From DASUAS01 sp963819475 (GTDB taxonomy: Bacteria > Actinomycetota > Acidimicrobiia > IMCC26256 > DASPTH01), in contig CAWFWE010000002.1 in assembly GCA_963819475.1 (NCBI GenBank), positions 930,001 through 994,000 on the forward strand: a stretch of DNA of 64,000 nucleotides, in the 5' to 3' direction. Below the pieces are notes generated by a model that was not told the DNA's origin, ran no database searches, and was given only the letters and a program-made list of their open reading frames with translations. The position numbers and the translations under genes were made by a program. Numbering within the stretch: position 1 is the stretch's first letter; every line of letters begins with the position of its first letter. This document shows positions 39,037 to 47,932 of this stretch, in pieces.

Positions 39037-39051
39037 GGACACATTGTCCGA
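39037..39051. promoter_or_regulatory. Palindrome upstream of the oxidative operon
   Basis: CGGACA-CAT-TGTCCG, perfect 6-bp arms around 3 bp, 97 bp before the start of the TPP-enzyme gene in a 276-bp divergent gap (38873-39148). Its size suits a dimeric repressor. No regulator gene is adjacent, so the protein is unknown. Confidence 0.4.
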
Positions 39052-39148
39052 TCGTGGAGGGCGTCGTGATGGTTTTTTCCCGACAGGTGCTGGGTATGTG
39101 GCGGCCGAGAGGGCTGTCTGACGGATATTGGTCCTGCCCGGAGGTGTG

Positions 39149-40912
39149 ATGCAACAGATCGCGTCGGAGTTGCTCGTCGAGCGTCTTGCGGATTGGGGCG
39201 TCGACACCGTTTTCGGTCTCCCCGGCGATGGCATCAACGGGCTCATGGAGGGTCTCCGACGTCATCAGGATCGGATCCGATTTGTACTCGTGCACCACGA
39301 GGAAGCTGCCGCGTTCATGGCGACGGCGTATGCGAAGTGCACCGGAAGGCTCGGGGTGTGCCTCGCGACGTCGGGACCCGGCGGCATCCATCTGCTGAAC
39401 GGTCTGTACGACGCGAAGCTCGATCACATGCCGGTGTTGGCGATCACCGGCATGCAGGAGACGCAGCTGTTGGGCACCGGCTACCAGCAGGAAGTCCATC
39501 TCGAGAAGCTGTTCGTCGATGTCGCCGAATATGACGTCATGGTCCACGTCCCGAGCCAGGTCGTGACGCTGGTCGACAACGCGGTGCGGCATGCATTGGC
39601 GCGCCGCACGGTTTCGCACATCACCTTCCCGAATGACCTGCAGGTGGCGGACGCGGACGCCAACCCGTGGCAGGCGGTCGCGCCGGCACGGGCACCTGAG
39701 ACCGCGCCCGTCTTCCTGGCGGCACCCGGCGCGGCACGGCGCGAGCACCTCGAAGCTGCCGCCGCCGTGTTGAATGAGGGCTCGAAGGTCGTGATGCTCG
39801 TCGGGGCCGGCGCGTTGAGCGCTCGCGACGAGGTGCTGGCGGTCGCGGACGTCCTCGCGAGCCCGGTGGTGAAGACATTGCCCGGCAAGGCAGTGGTGCC
39901 CGACGATCATCCCTTGACCACGGGCGGCATCGGTCTGCTCGGCACCGAACCTTCCGAATGGGCCATGGACGAGTGCGACACCCTGTTCATGGTGGGAACC
40001 AACTTCCCCTACACCAAGCACCTCCCCGCTCCGGGCCAGGCCCGTGTGGTGCAGATCGACGTCGACCCCACAATCGTCGGAAGCCGGGTCCCGACCGAGG
40101 TGCCCATCGTCGGTGACGCCAAGGAGTCGCTCGCGACCCTGTTGCCGCTGTTGCGGCCGAAGACGAACCGCTCGTTCCTCGAGCGAGCGCAGCAGGGGAT
40201 AAGCGACTGGCGAGACCGGATGTCGGCGACGGAGTCTCCGGATCGGGACCCGATCCAGCCGCAATATCTGGTCGGTCTCCTCGACCGCTACGCCGCCGAC
40301 GATGCCATCCTCGCGTCGGATTCGGGGACGATCGCCACGTGGTCGGCGCGGCATTGGACCATTCGTGGTGATCGGTTCTTCATGTTGTCGGGCAATTTGG
40401 CGACGATGGCTCCGGGCCTGCCGTATGCCATCGCGGCGCAGTGGGCGCACCCTGGCCGTCAATGCATCGCCTTTGTCGGCGACGGCGGCTTCGCGATGCT
40501 GATGGCGGAGTTCGACACCGCGTGCCGTTACGACCTGCCGATCAAGGTGTTCGTCAACAACAATTCGTCGCTCGGCCAGATCATGTGGGAGCAGATGGTG
40601 TTGGGGTATCCCGAGTTCGGGATTCGCTTCCAGCAGTACTCGCACTTCGCGCCTTGGGCCGAGGCGTGCGGAGCCAGGGCGTGGCAGGTCGATCGGCCCG
40701 ATGAGCTCGAGAGCGTGGTGAAGGCGGCGCTCGGGCATCCGGGTCCGGCACTGGTCGATGTGCACGTCAATCCCGAAGAGCCTCCGCTGCCCGCCAAGGT
40801 GAGCTACGACCAGGCCAAGGGGTTCGCCCAAGCGTGGCTGCGCGGCCAACCGCGGAAAGCGACGATCGCCTCGACGCTCTTTCGCGACAAGCTCGACCAG
40901 CTGCGGTCGTGA
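39149..40912 (+). CDS. Thiamine-pyrophosphate enzyme, pyruvate oxidase/PoxB-like
   Basis: A 587-residue TPP enzyme in three domains. The N-terminal PYR domain has the catalytic Glu51 in HHEEAAAFMA. The central domain binds FAD or acts as a spacer (VPDDHPLTTGGIGLLGTEPS). The C-terminal PP domain has the TPP motif VGDGGFAMLMAEFDTACRYD and NNNSSLGQI. Overall it resembles quinone-dependent pyruvate dehydrogenase/pyruvate oxidase more than acetolactate synthase, but the product is not certain. The ATG at 39149 follows GGAGGTG. It opens an operon whose next gene starts on its stop codon. Confidence 0.9.
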   Translation: MQQIASELLVERLADWGVDTVFGLPGDGINGLMEGLRRHQDRIRFVLVHHEEAAAFMATAYAKCTGRLGVCLATSGPGGIHLLNGLYDAKLDHMPVLAITGMQETQLLGTGYQQEVHLEKLFVDVAEYDVMVHVPSQVVTLVDNAVRHALARRTVSHITFPNDLQVADADANPWQAVAPARAPETAPVFLAAPGAARREHLEAAAAVLNEGSKVVMLVGAGALSARDEVLAVADVLASPVVKTLPGKAVVPDDHPLTTGGIGLLGTEPSEWAMDECDTLFMVGTNFPYTKHLPAPGQARVVQIDVDPTIVGSRVPTEVPIVGDAKESLATLLPLLRPKTNRSFLERAQQGISDWRDRMSATESPDRDPIQPQYLVGLLDRYAADDAILASDSGTIATWSARHWTIRGDRFFMLSGNLATMAPGLPYAIAAQWAHPGRQCIAFVGDGGFAMLMAEFDTACRYDLPIKVFVNNNSSLGQIMWEQMVLGYPEFGIRFQQYSHFAPWAEACGARAWQVDRPDELESVVKAALGHPGPALVDVHVNPEEPPLPAKVSYDQAKGFAQAWLRGQPRKATIASTLFRDKLDQLRS

Positions 40913-41391
40913 TGAGGTCTCGACCGAAGCCAGGAGCCCGACCGCGCCGTGGACGCGACGCCGGCCACGTGCTTGACCGCGCACTCCGCAATGTCGAGAC
41001 GGGCCGGTTCGAACGTTCGCTGTCGGGCCTGACGGCGCTGGGCGCGCTCGTGACCGGCGTCGAGATCTTTCTCGAGCACGACCGTGCCAGCTTCGGGAAC
41101 CGCATGATGTGGTGGCCGGTCGCGGTCACCCCGATCGTGTCCCTCGCCGGCGTCGGTGGCGTGTTCTCGAAGCGCCTGGCGAAGACCGCGCTGCCGGTGG
41201 CGTCGATCGTCCTGATCGCCAACAGCGTGCAAGGGACCTATTTGCACGTGCGGGGCATACAGCAGCGTCCGGGTGGTTGGCGGGAGGCTCGGTACAACGC
41301 CGAGATGGGGCCACCGTTGTTCGCGCCGGCGCTGGCCGGTCTTGTTGGCGGCATGGGGCTGTTGGCTGCGGTGTTGCGGAGGGAGCGCTGA
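40912..41391 (+). CDS. Membrane protein of the oxidative sugar operon
   Basis: A 159-residue protein whose ATG (40912) shares a base with the previous TGA. After a basic N-terminus it has four hydrophobic segments (around LTALGALVTGVEIFLEH, MMWWPVAVTPIVSLAGVGG, PVASIVLIANSVQGTYL and PALAGLVGGMGLLAAVL). I do not know the family. Its tight place between a TPP enzyme and a gluconate-dehydrogenase-like pair suggests a membrane anchor or quinone-interacting partner for the oxidoreductase. Confidence 0.75.
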   Translation: MRSRPKPGARPRRGRDAGHVLDRALRNVETGRFERSLSGLTALGALVTGVEIFLEHDRASFGNRMMWWPVAVTPIVSLAGVGGVFSKRLAKTALPVASIVLIANSVQGTYLHVRGIQQRPGGWREARYNAEMGPPLFAPALAGLVGGMGLLAAVLRRER

Positions 41392-42081
41392 ATGCGTACC
41401 TCCGGCGCGACCCCTGGGGATCGCGGTCGATTCCCCGGCTTCGACGTCGCCGCCGAGGCCGGTCATTGGGATCCGGTGACGCGACGAGTGGTCCTTGACC
41501 GTATTGATCGACCGCCGTCCGTGTCGTTCTTTGATGCTCACGAAGAGAGCACCGCCCGCGCCCTGTGCGATCGATTGCTCGCCCAGGACGCGGAGCCTCG
41601 CGTCCCGGTCGTGGAGATGATCGATGCCCGGCTGCGTAGTCGCGACGGAGACGGGTATCGCTACGACGACATGCCCGAGGACTGGGACGCGTGGCGCCGA
41701 TCGCTCGCGGCGCTCGACGAGGACGCCCGTGCCCACCACCATGGTCGGGACTTCGCGGGGCTCACGCGTGCGCAGCAGCGAACGATCGTCGAACGTGTGC
41801 GCCTGGGGTCGGGGGAGTGGCACGGGATGCCGGCCCAGCGTGTGTTCGCGCTCTGGATGCGATACGCGACCACGGCGTTCTATTCGCATCCCTGGGCCTG
41901 GAACGAGATCGGTTTTCCGGGGCCGGCCTATCCGCGTGGGTACAAGGCGTTGGCGATCGGACGTCGGGAACCGTTCGAGACACCGGAAGTCCACCCGCGG
42001 GACCCGATCCCCTGGGTGGAACGGGCCGAGCGGGCACGTAGCGCGCACGCCGCCGGACTGTCCGACGGCGTCGAACCATGA
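41392..42081 (+). CDS. Gluconate 2-dehydrogenase subunit 3-like protein
   Basis: A 229-residue protein beginning immediately after the stop of the membrane protein. The central part (VSFFDAHEESTARALCDRL, then MIDARLRSRDGDGYRYDDMP) and the aromatic C-terminal stretch (YATTAFYSHPWAWNEIGFPG) match the small subunit of membrane-bound gluconate 2-dehydrogenase-type GMC complexes. There is no obvious Tat signal. It probably partners the GMC flavoprotein encoded 2 bp downstream. Confidence 0.82.
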   Translation: MRTSGATPGDRGRFPGFDVAAEAGHWDPVTRRVVLDRIDRPPSVSFFDAHEESTARALCDRLLAQDAEPRVPVVEMIDARLRSRDGDGYRYDDMPEDWDAWRRSLAALDEDARAHHHGRDFAGLTRAQQRTIVERVRLGSGEWHGMPAQRVFALWMRYATTAFYSHPWAWNEIGFPGPAYPRGYKALAIGRREPFETPEVHPRDPIPWVERAERARSAHAAGLSDGVEP

Positions 42082-42082
42082 C

Positions 42083-43705
42083 ATGAACGCTGTGCAGCGC
42101 CGGAACGCGTCGGCCTGGTTGCTGCCCAACGACGGCAGTCGCACCAATCACGCCCTCCGCCGAGACATGCGCCGCTTCGAGTGCGACGACGAGGTCGACC
42201 TGGTGGTCATCGGTTGCGGTGCCGGTGGCGCGGTGCTGACGCAACGAATGGCTCGACGCGGCTGGCGGATCGTGACGCTCGACGCCGGTCCCTGGTGGGA
42301 TCCCGACCGGGACTGGGTGAGCGACGAGCGCGGTTCGCACCACCTCTATTGGGCGGAACCGCGAGTCATCGGCGGCAGCGACCCGGTGGCGCTCGGCTCC
42401 AACAACTCCGGTCGCGGGGTGGGCGGATCGATGGTGCACTTCGCGGGGTACGCGCCCCGCCTGCACCCATCTGACTTCCACACCCGATCCGTGGACGGCG
42501 TCGGCGCTGACTGGCCACTCGCCTACACGGACCTGAAGCCCTACTACGAGGACATCGAGGAAGAGCTCCCGGTCGCCGGGCAGTTCTGGCCGTGGGGCGA
42601 TCCCCACGGCTATCCGCAACGCCCACATCCGATCGCTGGCAACGGGATCCTGTTACAACGGGGCGCGATGCGCGCCGGAGTCGACGTGCGCGTCGGACCG
42701 GTGGCGATCTCCAACGGACGATTCGGTAACCGTCCGCACTGCATCTACCGAGGGTTTTGCCTCCAGGGCTGCAAGGTCAACGCCAAGGCTTCGCCGCTGA
42801 TCACCCACGTACCCGACGCGCTCGCCCACGGCGCCGAGATCCGGGCCGACAGCATGGCCGGCCGCATCGTCGTCGACTCGCATCGTCGAGCCACCGGCGT
42901 CACCTACGTCCACCATGGTGTCGAGTATCACCAGCGCGCCCGGGCGGTCGCGGTCGCGGGGTACTCGATCGAAACTCCACGTCTGCTGCTCAACTCCGCG
43001 TGCCGCGAGTTTCCCGACGGCTTGTGCAACGACCACGACCTGGTCGGCCGTTACGTCATGGTGCAAGGCGCGCCGCAGACCGCCGGTCGGTACGTGGACG
43101 AGGTGAGACCGTACAAGGCACCCCCACCGGAGGTCTCGAGCGAGCAGTTCTACGAAACGGATCCGGCCAAGAGCTACCGGCGGGGGTTCTCCATCCAATG
43201 CGTCTCACCATTGCCCATCACATTCGCGGAGCACGTCGGCGCGCAAGGCCACTGGGGCGAGGTGCTTCGCGAATACGTGCGTGACTACGTGCACTGGGCG
43301 ACCTTCGGAGCGCTGTGTGAATTCTTGCCGTTGGCGGACAACCGGGTCACCCTTGCCGACGAGTGTGACCGCTATGGCCTCCGTATTGCACGGTTCGACT
43401 ACTGCCAGTGTGACAACGACCAGCAACTCGTCGACGCCGCAACGCATGTCATGGAAGAGATCCATCACGCAGCCGGCGCCGAGGAGGTCATCACCATCAA
43501 CCGCTACGCGCACCTCGTGGGTGGCTGCCGCATGGGAGCCACCGAACAGGAGGGAGTCGTCGACCGCGACCAACGAACGTTCGCCGTAACCAACCTGTAC
43601 GTCACCGACGGCAGCGTGCTCCCGACGCAAGGCAGCGCCAACCCGGCACTGACGATCATGGCGCTCGCAGCCCGCGCCGCCGACCACATGAGCCGGCATG
43701 GCTAG
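42083..43705 (+). CDS. GMC-family FAD oxidoreductase (gluconate 2-dehydrogenase large-subunit type)
   Basis: A 540-residue flavoprotein. The FAD-binding motif is VVIGCGAGGAVLTQRMARRG (near residue 38), followed by GSNNSGRGVGGSMVHFAG and CIYRGFCLQGCKVNAKAS. The C-terminal GMC motif region has NRYAHLVGGCRMG and DGSVLPTQGSANPALTIMAL. It should oxidise a sugar, sugar acid or polyol and pass electrons to a membrane acceptor through the neighbouring small subunit. It starts 2 bp after the subunit-3 stop and ends 8 bp inside the next gene. Confidence 0.93.
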   Translation: MNAVQRRNASAWLLPNDGSRTNHALRRDMRRFECDDEVDLVVIGCGAGGAVLTQRMARRGWRIVTLDAGPWWDPDRDWVSDERGSHHLYWAEPRVIGGSDPVALGSNNSGRGVGGSMVHFAGYAPRLHPSDFHTRSVDGVGADWPLAYTDLKPYYEDIEEELPVAGQFWPWGDPHGYPQRPHPIAGNGILLQRGAMRAGVDVRVGPVAISNGRFGNRPHCIYRGFCLQGCKVNAKASPLITHVPDALAHGAEIRADSMAGRIVVDSHRRATGVTYVHHGVEYHQRARAVAVAGYSIETPRLLLNSACREFPDGLCNDHDLVGRYVMVQGAPQTAGRYVDEVRPYKAPPPEVSSEQFYETDPAKSYRRGFSIQCVSPLPITFAEHVGAQGHWGEVLREYVRDYVHWATFGALCEFLPLADNRVTLADECDRYGLRIARFDYCQCDNDQQLVDAATHVMEEIHHAAGAEEVITINRYAHLVGGCRMGATEQEGVVDRDQRTFAVTNLYVTDGSVLPTQGSANPALTIMALAARAADHMSRHG

Positions 43706-44825
43706 CCGAGACGGAGCCATTCGTGCCCTGGAGGTTCGTGCCTACCGGGTGCCCACCGAAGCGCCCGAGGCCGACGGCACGTTCTTCTGGAACGCCACGA
43801 CGGTAGTGGTCGTGCTCGTCACGGCCGACACCGTGGTCGGGCTCGGCTTCACCTACGCAGCCAGGGCGGCGGCGGTTCTCATCGACGAGCTCCTCGCTCC
43901 CGTCGTCCTCGGACGCGATCCGATGGACGTCCCGGGAACCTGGCGCGCGCTCGTCGACAAGGTCCGCAACGTCGGGCGCCCGGGACTCGCATCCATGGCC
44001 ATCGCCGCCATCGACACCGCCTTGTGGGACCTGAAATCACGCCTACTCGCCCTGCCGCTGGTCGAGCTGCTCGGACGAGCTCGCGGCGGAGTCCCGGTCT
44101 ACGGCAGTGGTGGATTCACGAGCTACTCCGACGAGCAGCTCGCCGAGCAGCTCGGTGGTTGGGTGCACGAGGCCGGGATCCCCCGCGTGAAGATGAAGAT
44201 CGGCACCAGGTGGGGTAGTGAGCAGGATCGAGACCTGCAACGCATGCGGATCGCGCGTAAGGCGATCGGCGACGACGCTGCCCTCTTCGTCGACGCCAAC
44301 GGTGCATATTCGCGCAAGCAAGCCATCAGGCTCGCAGCCATGTTCGATGATCTGGGCGTCACCTGGTTCGAGGAACCGGTCTCGGCCGACGACCTGGACG
44401 GGCTGCACGAGATCCGGGACGCGGTGCCCATCGACGTGGCCGCCGGCGAATACGGCTTCACCGTGTCGTACTTCGAACAGATGTGCGCGTCTGGTGCAGT
44501 CGACGTACTGCAGGCGGATGTGTCGCGTTGTGCCGGGATCACGGAGTGGCTGCGCGTCGCGAGTGTCGCTGCCGGCCACGGCCTGCAGATCTCCGGCCAT
44601 TGCGCGCAGACGTTGCATCTCGCGCCCGCAGCATCGATCACCAATCTCCGACACATCGAGTACTTCCACGACCACGCACGCGCCGATCGATTGCTCTTCG
44701 ACGGTGTCGTCGATCCGATCGGTGGCATCCTCTCGCCGCTACTGGAGCGTCCGGGGATGGGACTCGAGCTCAAGGAGTCCGATGTGGCCTCGCTTTTGGA
44801 GTACCGCGCCCAGCACGAATCGTGA
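43698..44825 (+). CDS. Mandelate racemase/muconate lactonizing enzyme family protein (sugar-acid dehydratase type)
   Basis: A 375-residue enolase-superfamily enzyme with all catalytic residues. The base pair is Lys165-x-Lys167 (RVKMKIG). The metal ligands are Asp199 (LFVDANGAY), Glu225 (FEEPVSA) and Glu251 (AAGEYGF), and the second base is His301 (SGHCAQTLH). The KxK plus His layout is that of the mandelate-racemase subgroup, mostly acid-sugar dehydratases. The start overlaps the GMC gene by 8 bp. It probably dehydrates the sugar acid produced by the oxidoreductase; the precise acid is unknown. Confidence 0.92.
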   Translation: MASRDGAIRALEVRAYRVPTEAPEADGTFFWNATTVVVVLVTADTVVGLGFTYAARAAAVLIDELLAPVVLGRDPMDVPGTWRALVDKVRNVGRPGLASMAIAAIDTALWDLKSRLLALPLVELLGRARGGVPVYGSGGFTSYSDEQLAEQLGGWVHEAGIPRVKMKIGTRWGSEQDRDLQRMRIARKAIGDDAALFVDANGAYSRKQAIRLAAMFDDLGVTWFEEPVSADDLDGLHEIRDAVPIDVAAGEYGFTVSYFEQMCASGAVDVLQADVSRCAGITEWLRVASVAAGHGLQISGHCAQTLHLAPAASITNLRHIEYFHDHARADRLLFDGVVDPIGGILSPLLERPGMGLELKESDVASLLEYRAQHES

Positions 44826-44851
44826 GCACCGAGATCACAGAGGTGGATGGG

Positions 44852-45853
44852 ATGGCTGAACCGAAAGTCGTTGTTGTCACCGGGGCGAGCGCGGGATTGG
44901 GGCGCGCCATCGCCCGCGCCTTCGCGGCACGCAACGACAGGGTGGCACTGCTCGCTCGCGGTGCCGATGGCCTCGAGGCTGCGGCCAAAGACGTCGAGGC
45001 CGCGGGCGGGACACCTTTCGTGGTGCCGACCGACGTGGCCCACTGGGATCAGGTCCTCGACGCCGCGCGACGCGTCGAAGACCAACTGGGGCCAATCGAT
45101 GTCTGGATCAACAATGCGATGACCTCGGTGTTCGCTCCCTTCAAGGACATCGAACCCGAAGAGTTCGAGCGAGTCACCGCGGTCAACTACCTGGGCTTCG
45201 TGCACGGCACACTTGCCGCACTGCGCTGCATGGAGCCGCGGGACCGGGGCACCATCGTGCAGGTCGGAAGCGCACTGGCGTTGCGCAGCATTCCCCTGCA
45301 GAGCGCCTACTGCGGCTCCAAGCATGCGGTCCTCGGGTTCACGACGTCGCTTAGAACTGAACTGCTCCACGACCGAAGCGGCATCCAGGTCACCATGGTG
45401 CAGATGCCGGGCATGAACACGCCGCAGTTCTCGTGGGTGCGTTCCAAGTTGCCCCGGCACCCACAGCCGGTCGCGCCCATCTACGAACCCGAGATCGGCG
45501 CGCGCGGAGTGGTGTTCGCCGCCGACCATCCGAACCGTCACAACCTCTACGTCGGGCTCTCGACGTCCTTGACCGTGGCGGTGAACAAGATCGCGCCCGG
45601 CGTGCTCGATCGATACCTCGCCGCGACCGGCTACCGGAGCCAGCAGATGCCGACGACACCGGTCGAAGCTGATCGTCCGGACAACTTGTTCGCGCCCGTG
45701 CCCGGCGACCACGGCGCCCACGGGATCTTCGACGATCGGGCTCTGTCGCACAGCCCGCAGCTGTGGGCGACGACGCACAAGACCTGGCTGGCCGCCGCGG
45801 GTGCCGGAGTCACGGCGGGCGTCGCGGCCGCCGCAGTCCTCCGCCGTCGATGA
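44852..45853 (+). CDS. Short-chain dehydrogenase/reductase with a C-terminal extension
   Basis: A 333-residue SDR. It has the cofactor motif VVTGASAGLGRAIARAF, NNAMTS at the NNAG position, and the active site SAYCGSKHAVLGF (Tyr-x-x-x-Lys). After about residue 240 a hydrophilic extension ends in a short hydrophobic stretch AAAGAGVTAGVAAAAVL and Arg residues, possibly a membrane tail. The ATG at 44852 follows AGGTGG; a GTG at 44822 overlapping the previous stop is the alternative. It is the sixth gene of the operon. Confidence 0.9.
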   Translation: MAEPKVVVVTGASAGLGRAIARAFAARNDRVALLARGADGLEAAAKDVEAAGGTPFVVPTDVAHWDQVLDAARRVEDQLGPIDVWINNAMTSVFAPFKDIEPEEFERVTAVNYLGFVHGTLAALRCMEPRDRGTIVQVGSALALRSIPLQSAYCGSKHAVLGFTTSLRTELLHDRSGIQVTMVQMPGMNTPQFSWVRSKLPRHPQPVAPIYEPEIGARGVVFAADHPNRHNLYVGLSTSLTVAVNKIAPGVLDRYLAATGYRSQQMPTTPVEADRPDNLFAPVPGDHGAHGIFDDRALSHSPQLWATTHKTWLAAAGAGVTAGVAAAAVLRRR

Positions 45854-45907
45854 AGATCGCCACATCCGGGTCGCCGTTTGCCTGCTACCGGACGCCGAGG
45901 GACGGGC

Positions 45908-47701
45908 ATGCCGCGTAACCCGCGGGCGAGAACCCAGACCGACGCTCCATCACCCCATTCGCTGCGGCAATACGCGTTGCTCGCCGACGGCGAGCGGGGC
46001 GCGGTCATCGGACCGGACGGATCCGTCGTCTGGATGTGCTTCCCCCGATGGGACAGTCCCGCAGTGTTCTCTACGCTGATCGGTGGGCCCGGCTTCTACC
46101 GCGTCACTCCCGAAGAACGCTTCGTCTGGGGCGGTCGTTACGAGGCGGCGACGCTCATCTGGCGGAGCCGCTGGGTCACGACCAGCGGCGTGGTCGAGTG
46201 CCGCGAGGCTTTGGGCTTTCCCGCACGTCCCGATCGCGCCCTGTTGCTGCGCCGGCTGTGCGTAGTCGAGGGCCGGACGACCGTCGGTGTGACGCTCCAC
46301 CTTCGGTCCGGCTACGGCCAGGATCCTCTCCGCCAACTCCGCCAGCACGATGACGGCTCGTGGACGGCCACAACGGGTGACGTGCTTCTGCGGTGGAGCG
46401 GCATGCCCAATGCACGGGTCACGCCGGATGGCCACCGCGGGCACCTCCTCGAAGGCACGCTCATGCTCTCGGCGGGCGACGAAAGAGGTCTCGTGCTCGA
46501 ACTCACCACGCGACCGTTCGACGACCCTGCCGCCGACGCCGACGAGGCCTGGGACGCGACCGAACACCACTGGGCGGCCGTCGTCCCCCCGACGGGGCAG
46601 CTCGTTGCCCAGCGCGACGCAGAACATGCATACGCGGTCCTCGCCGGCCTGACCAGCCAGGGCGGCATGGTCGCCGCCGCCACCACGTCGCTGCCCGAAC
46701 GCGCCGAAGCAGGACGCAGCTACGACTACCGGTACGTCTGGATCAGAGATCAATGCCTCGCCGGCCTCGCGGTCGCCGCGCTCGGCCCGCGTCCCCTCCT
46801 CGACGACGCGGTACGAGTGGTGCAGTCGCATCTCCTGGCCGACGGACCTGGCCTGGTGCCCGCTTACACGACCGACGGCGACCCCGTCCCGCAGGAACGG
46901 TCCCTCGATCTCCCCGGCTACCCCGGAGGGACCGACATCATCGGAAATCGTGTCCGCGGCCAACACCAGCTGGACACGTTCGGCGAGGCTCTCTTGCTCT
47001 TCGCGGCCGCCGCGCGTCACGGCCATCTCGACGTCGACGGATGGAGAGCCGCCGAAGTCGCCGTCGATGCAATCGGACGCCTCTGGAACGAACCTGACGG
47101 CGGCGTCTGGGAACTGGACGACAACTGGTGGACGCATTCACGACTGGAGTGCGTCGCCGGGTTGCGGGCGATCGGCGCCGCACCAGGCGCGCCGCCTCGG
47201 GCGGCTTCGGAGTGGACGGCGTCGGCCGACGCCATTCTCCACGAGGTCTCCCGCACCTGCAGCCACCCATCGGGGCGGTGGCAGCGAGCCCCGGACGACG
47301 ATCGTGTGGACGCAGCGCTGCTCGTTCCGGCCCTCCGCGGCGCGCTGCCGCCGGACGACCCGCGGACGGCTGCGACTCTCGCGGCCGTCCGCACCGACCT
47401 GAGCGAGGACGGCTACCTGTACCGCTTCGCACACGACGCCCGCCCACTGGGCGACGCCGAAGGGGCGTTCCTGCTGTGCGGATTCTGGATGTCGCTCGCC
47501 TGCCTGCACCACGGCGACACGCTCGAGGCGGTCCGTTGGTTCGAACGGAATCGTGCCGCGTGCGGACCACCAGGTCTCTACGCCGAAGAGTTCGACGTCG
47601 CCCAACGCCAACTGCGCGGCAACCTCCCCCAAGCCTTCGTGCACGCGGCGATGCTCGAAACGGCCATCCGGCTATCGGCGAACGATCACCTCTCCCCGTG
47701 A
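45908..47701 (+). CDS. Glycoside hydrolase family 15 protein (glucoamylase/trehalase-like)
   Basis: A 597-residue cytoplasmic GH15 enzyme. The N-terminal beta domain starts LRQYALLADGERGAVIGPDG, then WMCFPRWDSPAVF. The (alpha/alpha)6 barrel has YDYRYVWIRDQCLAGLAV, WWTHSRLECVAGL and GLYAEEFDVAQRQLRGNLPQ, which includes the expected catalytic acid positions. Bacterial enzymes of this layout hydrolyse alpha-glucosides, including trehalose. It ends the oxidative operon, 54 bp after the SDR, and 106 bp before the IS21 element. Confidence 0.92.
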   Translation: MPRNPRARTQTDAPSPHSLRQYALLADGERGAVIGPDGSVVWMCFPRWDSPAVFSTLIGGPGFYRVTPEERFVWGGRYEAATLIWRSRWVTTSGVVECREALGFPARPDRALLLRRLCVVEGRTTVGVTLHLRSGYGQDPLRQLRQHDDGSWTATTGDVLLRWSGMPNARVTPDGHRGHLLEGTLMLSAGDERGLVLELTTRPFDDPAADADEAWDATEHHWAAVVPPTGQLVAQRDAEHAYAVLAGLTSQGGMVAAATTSLPERAEAGRSYDYRYVWIRDQCLAGLAVAALGPRPLLDDAVRVVQSHLLADGPGLVPAYTTDGDPVPQERSLDLPGYPGGTDIIGNRVRGQHQLDTFGEALLLFAAAARHGHLDVDGWRAAEVAVDAIGRLWNEPDGGVWELDDNWWTHSRLECVAGLRAIGAAPGAPPRAASEWTASADAILHEVSRTCSHPSGRWQRAPDDDRVDAALLVPALRGALPPDDPRTAATLAAVRTDLSEDGYLYRFAHDARPLGDAEGAFLLCGFWMSLACLHHGDTLEAVRWFERNRAACGPPGLYAEEFDVAQRQLRGNLPQAFVHAAMLETAIRLSANDHLSP

Positions 47702-47932
47702 CCCACTCGACGCTCAATCGGGACGACCTCGTCACGTCCGTCATGGTTCGTGCGTAACGCCTTGCAAATGCCAGCTCCTTGACCGGGTGGAGCGTGCTCA
47801 GCGACCGTGTCGCCACCGGCTGAAAACTGACCCCCTATCACCGGTCGAATGTTGACCCCCCTTCTGGTCGGGTCCACCACTTGGAGTGATGGAACTCGGA
47901 CCCTGGCTCGATCGCGAGCGGGGGAGGAAGGC

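Noticed and set aside
38328..39121. Continuation of the ion-channel frame to 39121
   Set aside because: After GGSF the residues become Arg/Pro-rich and antisense to the YagU-like gene; the shifted frame gives a natural end at 38327.
38873..40984. Upstream extension of the minus-strand YagU-like frame through the TPP-enzyme gene
   Set aside because: It is the antisense of a well-conserved enzyme and lacks any domain.
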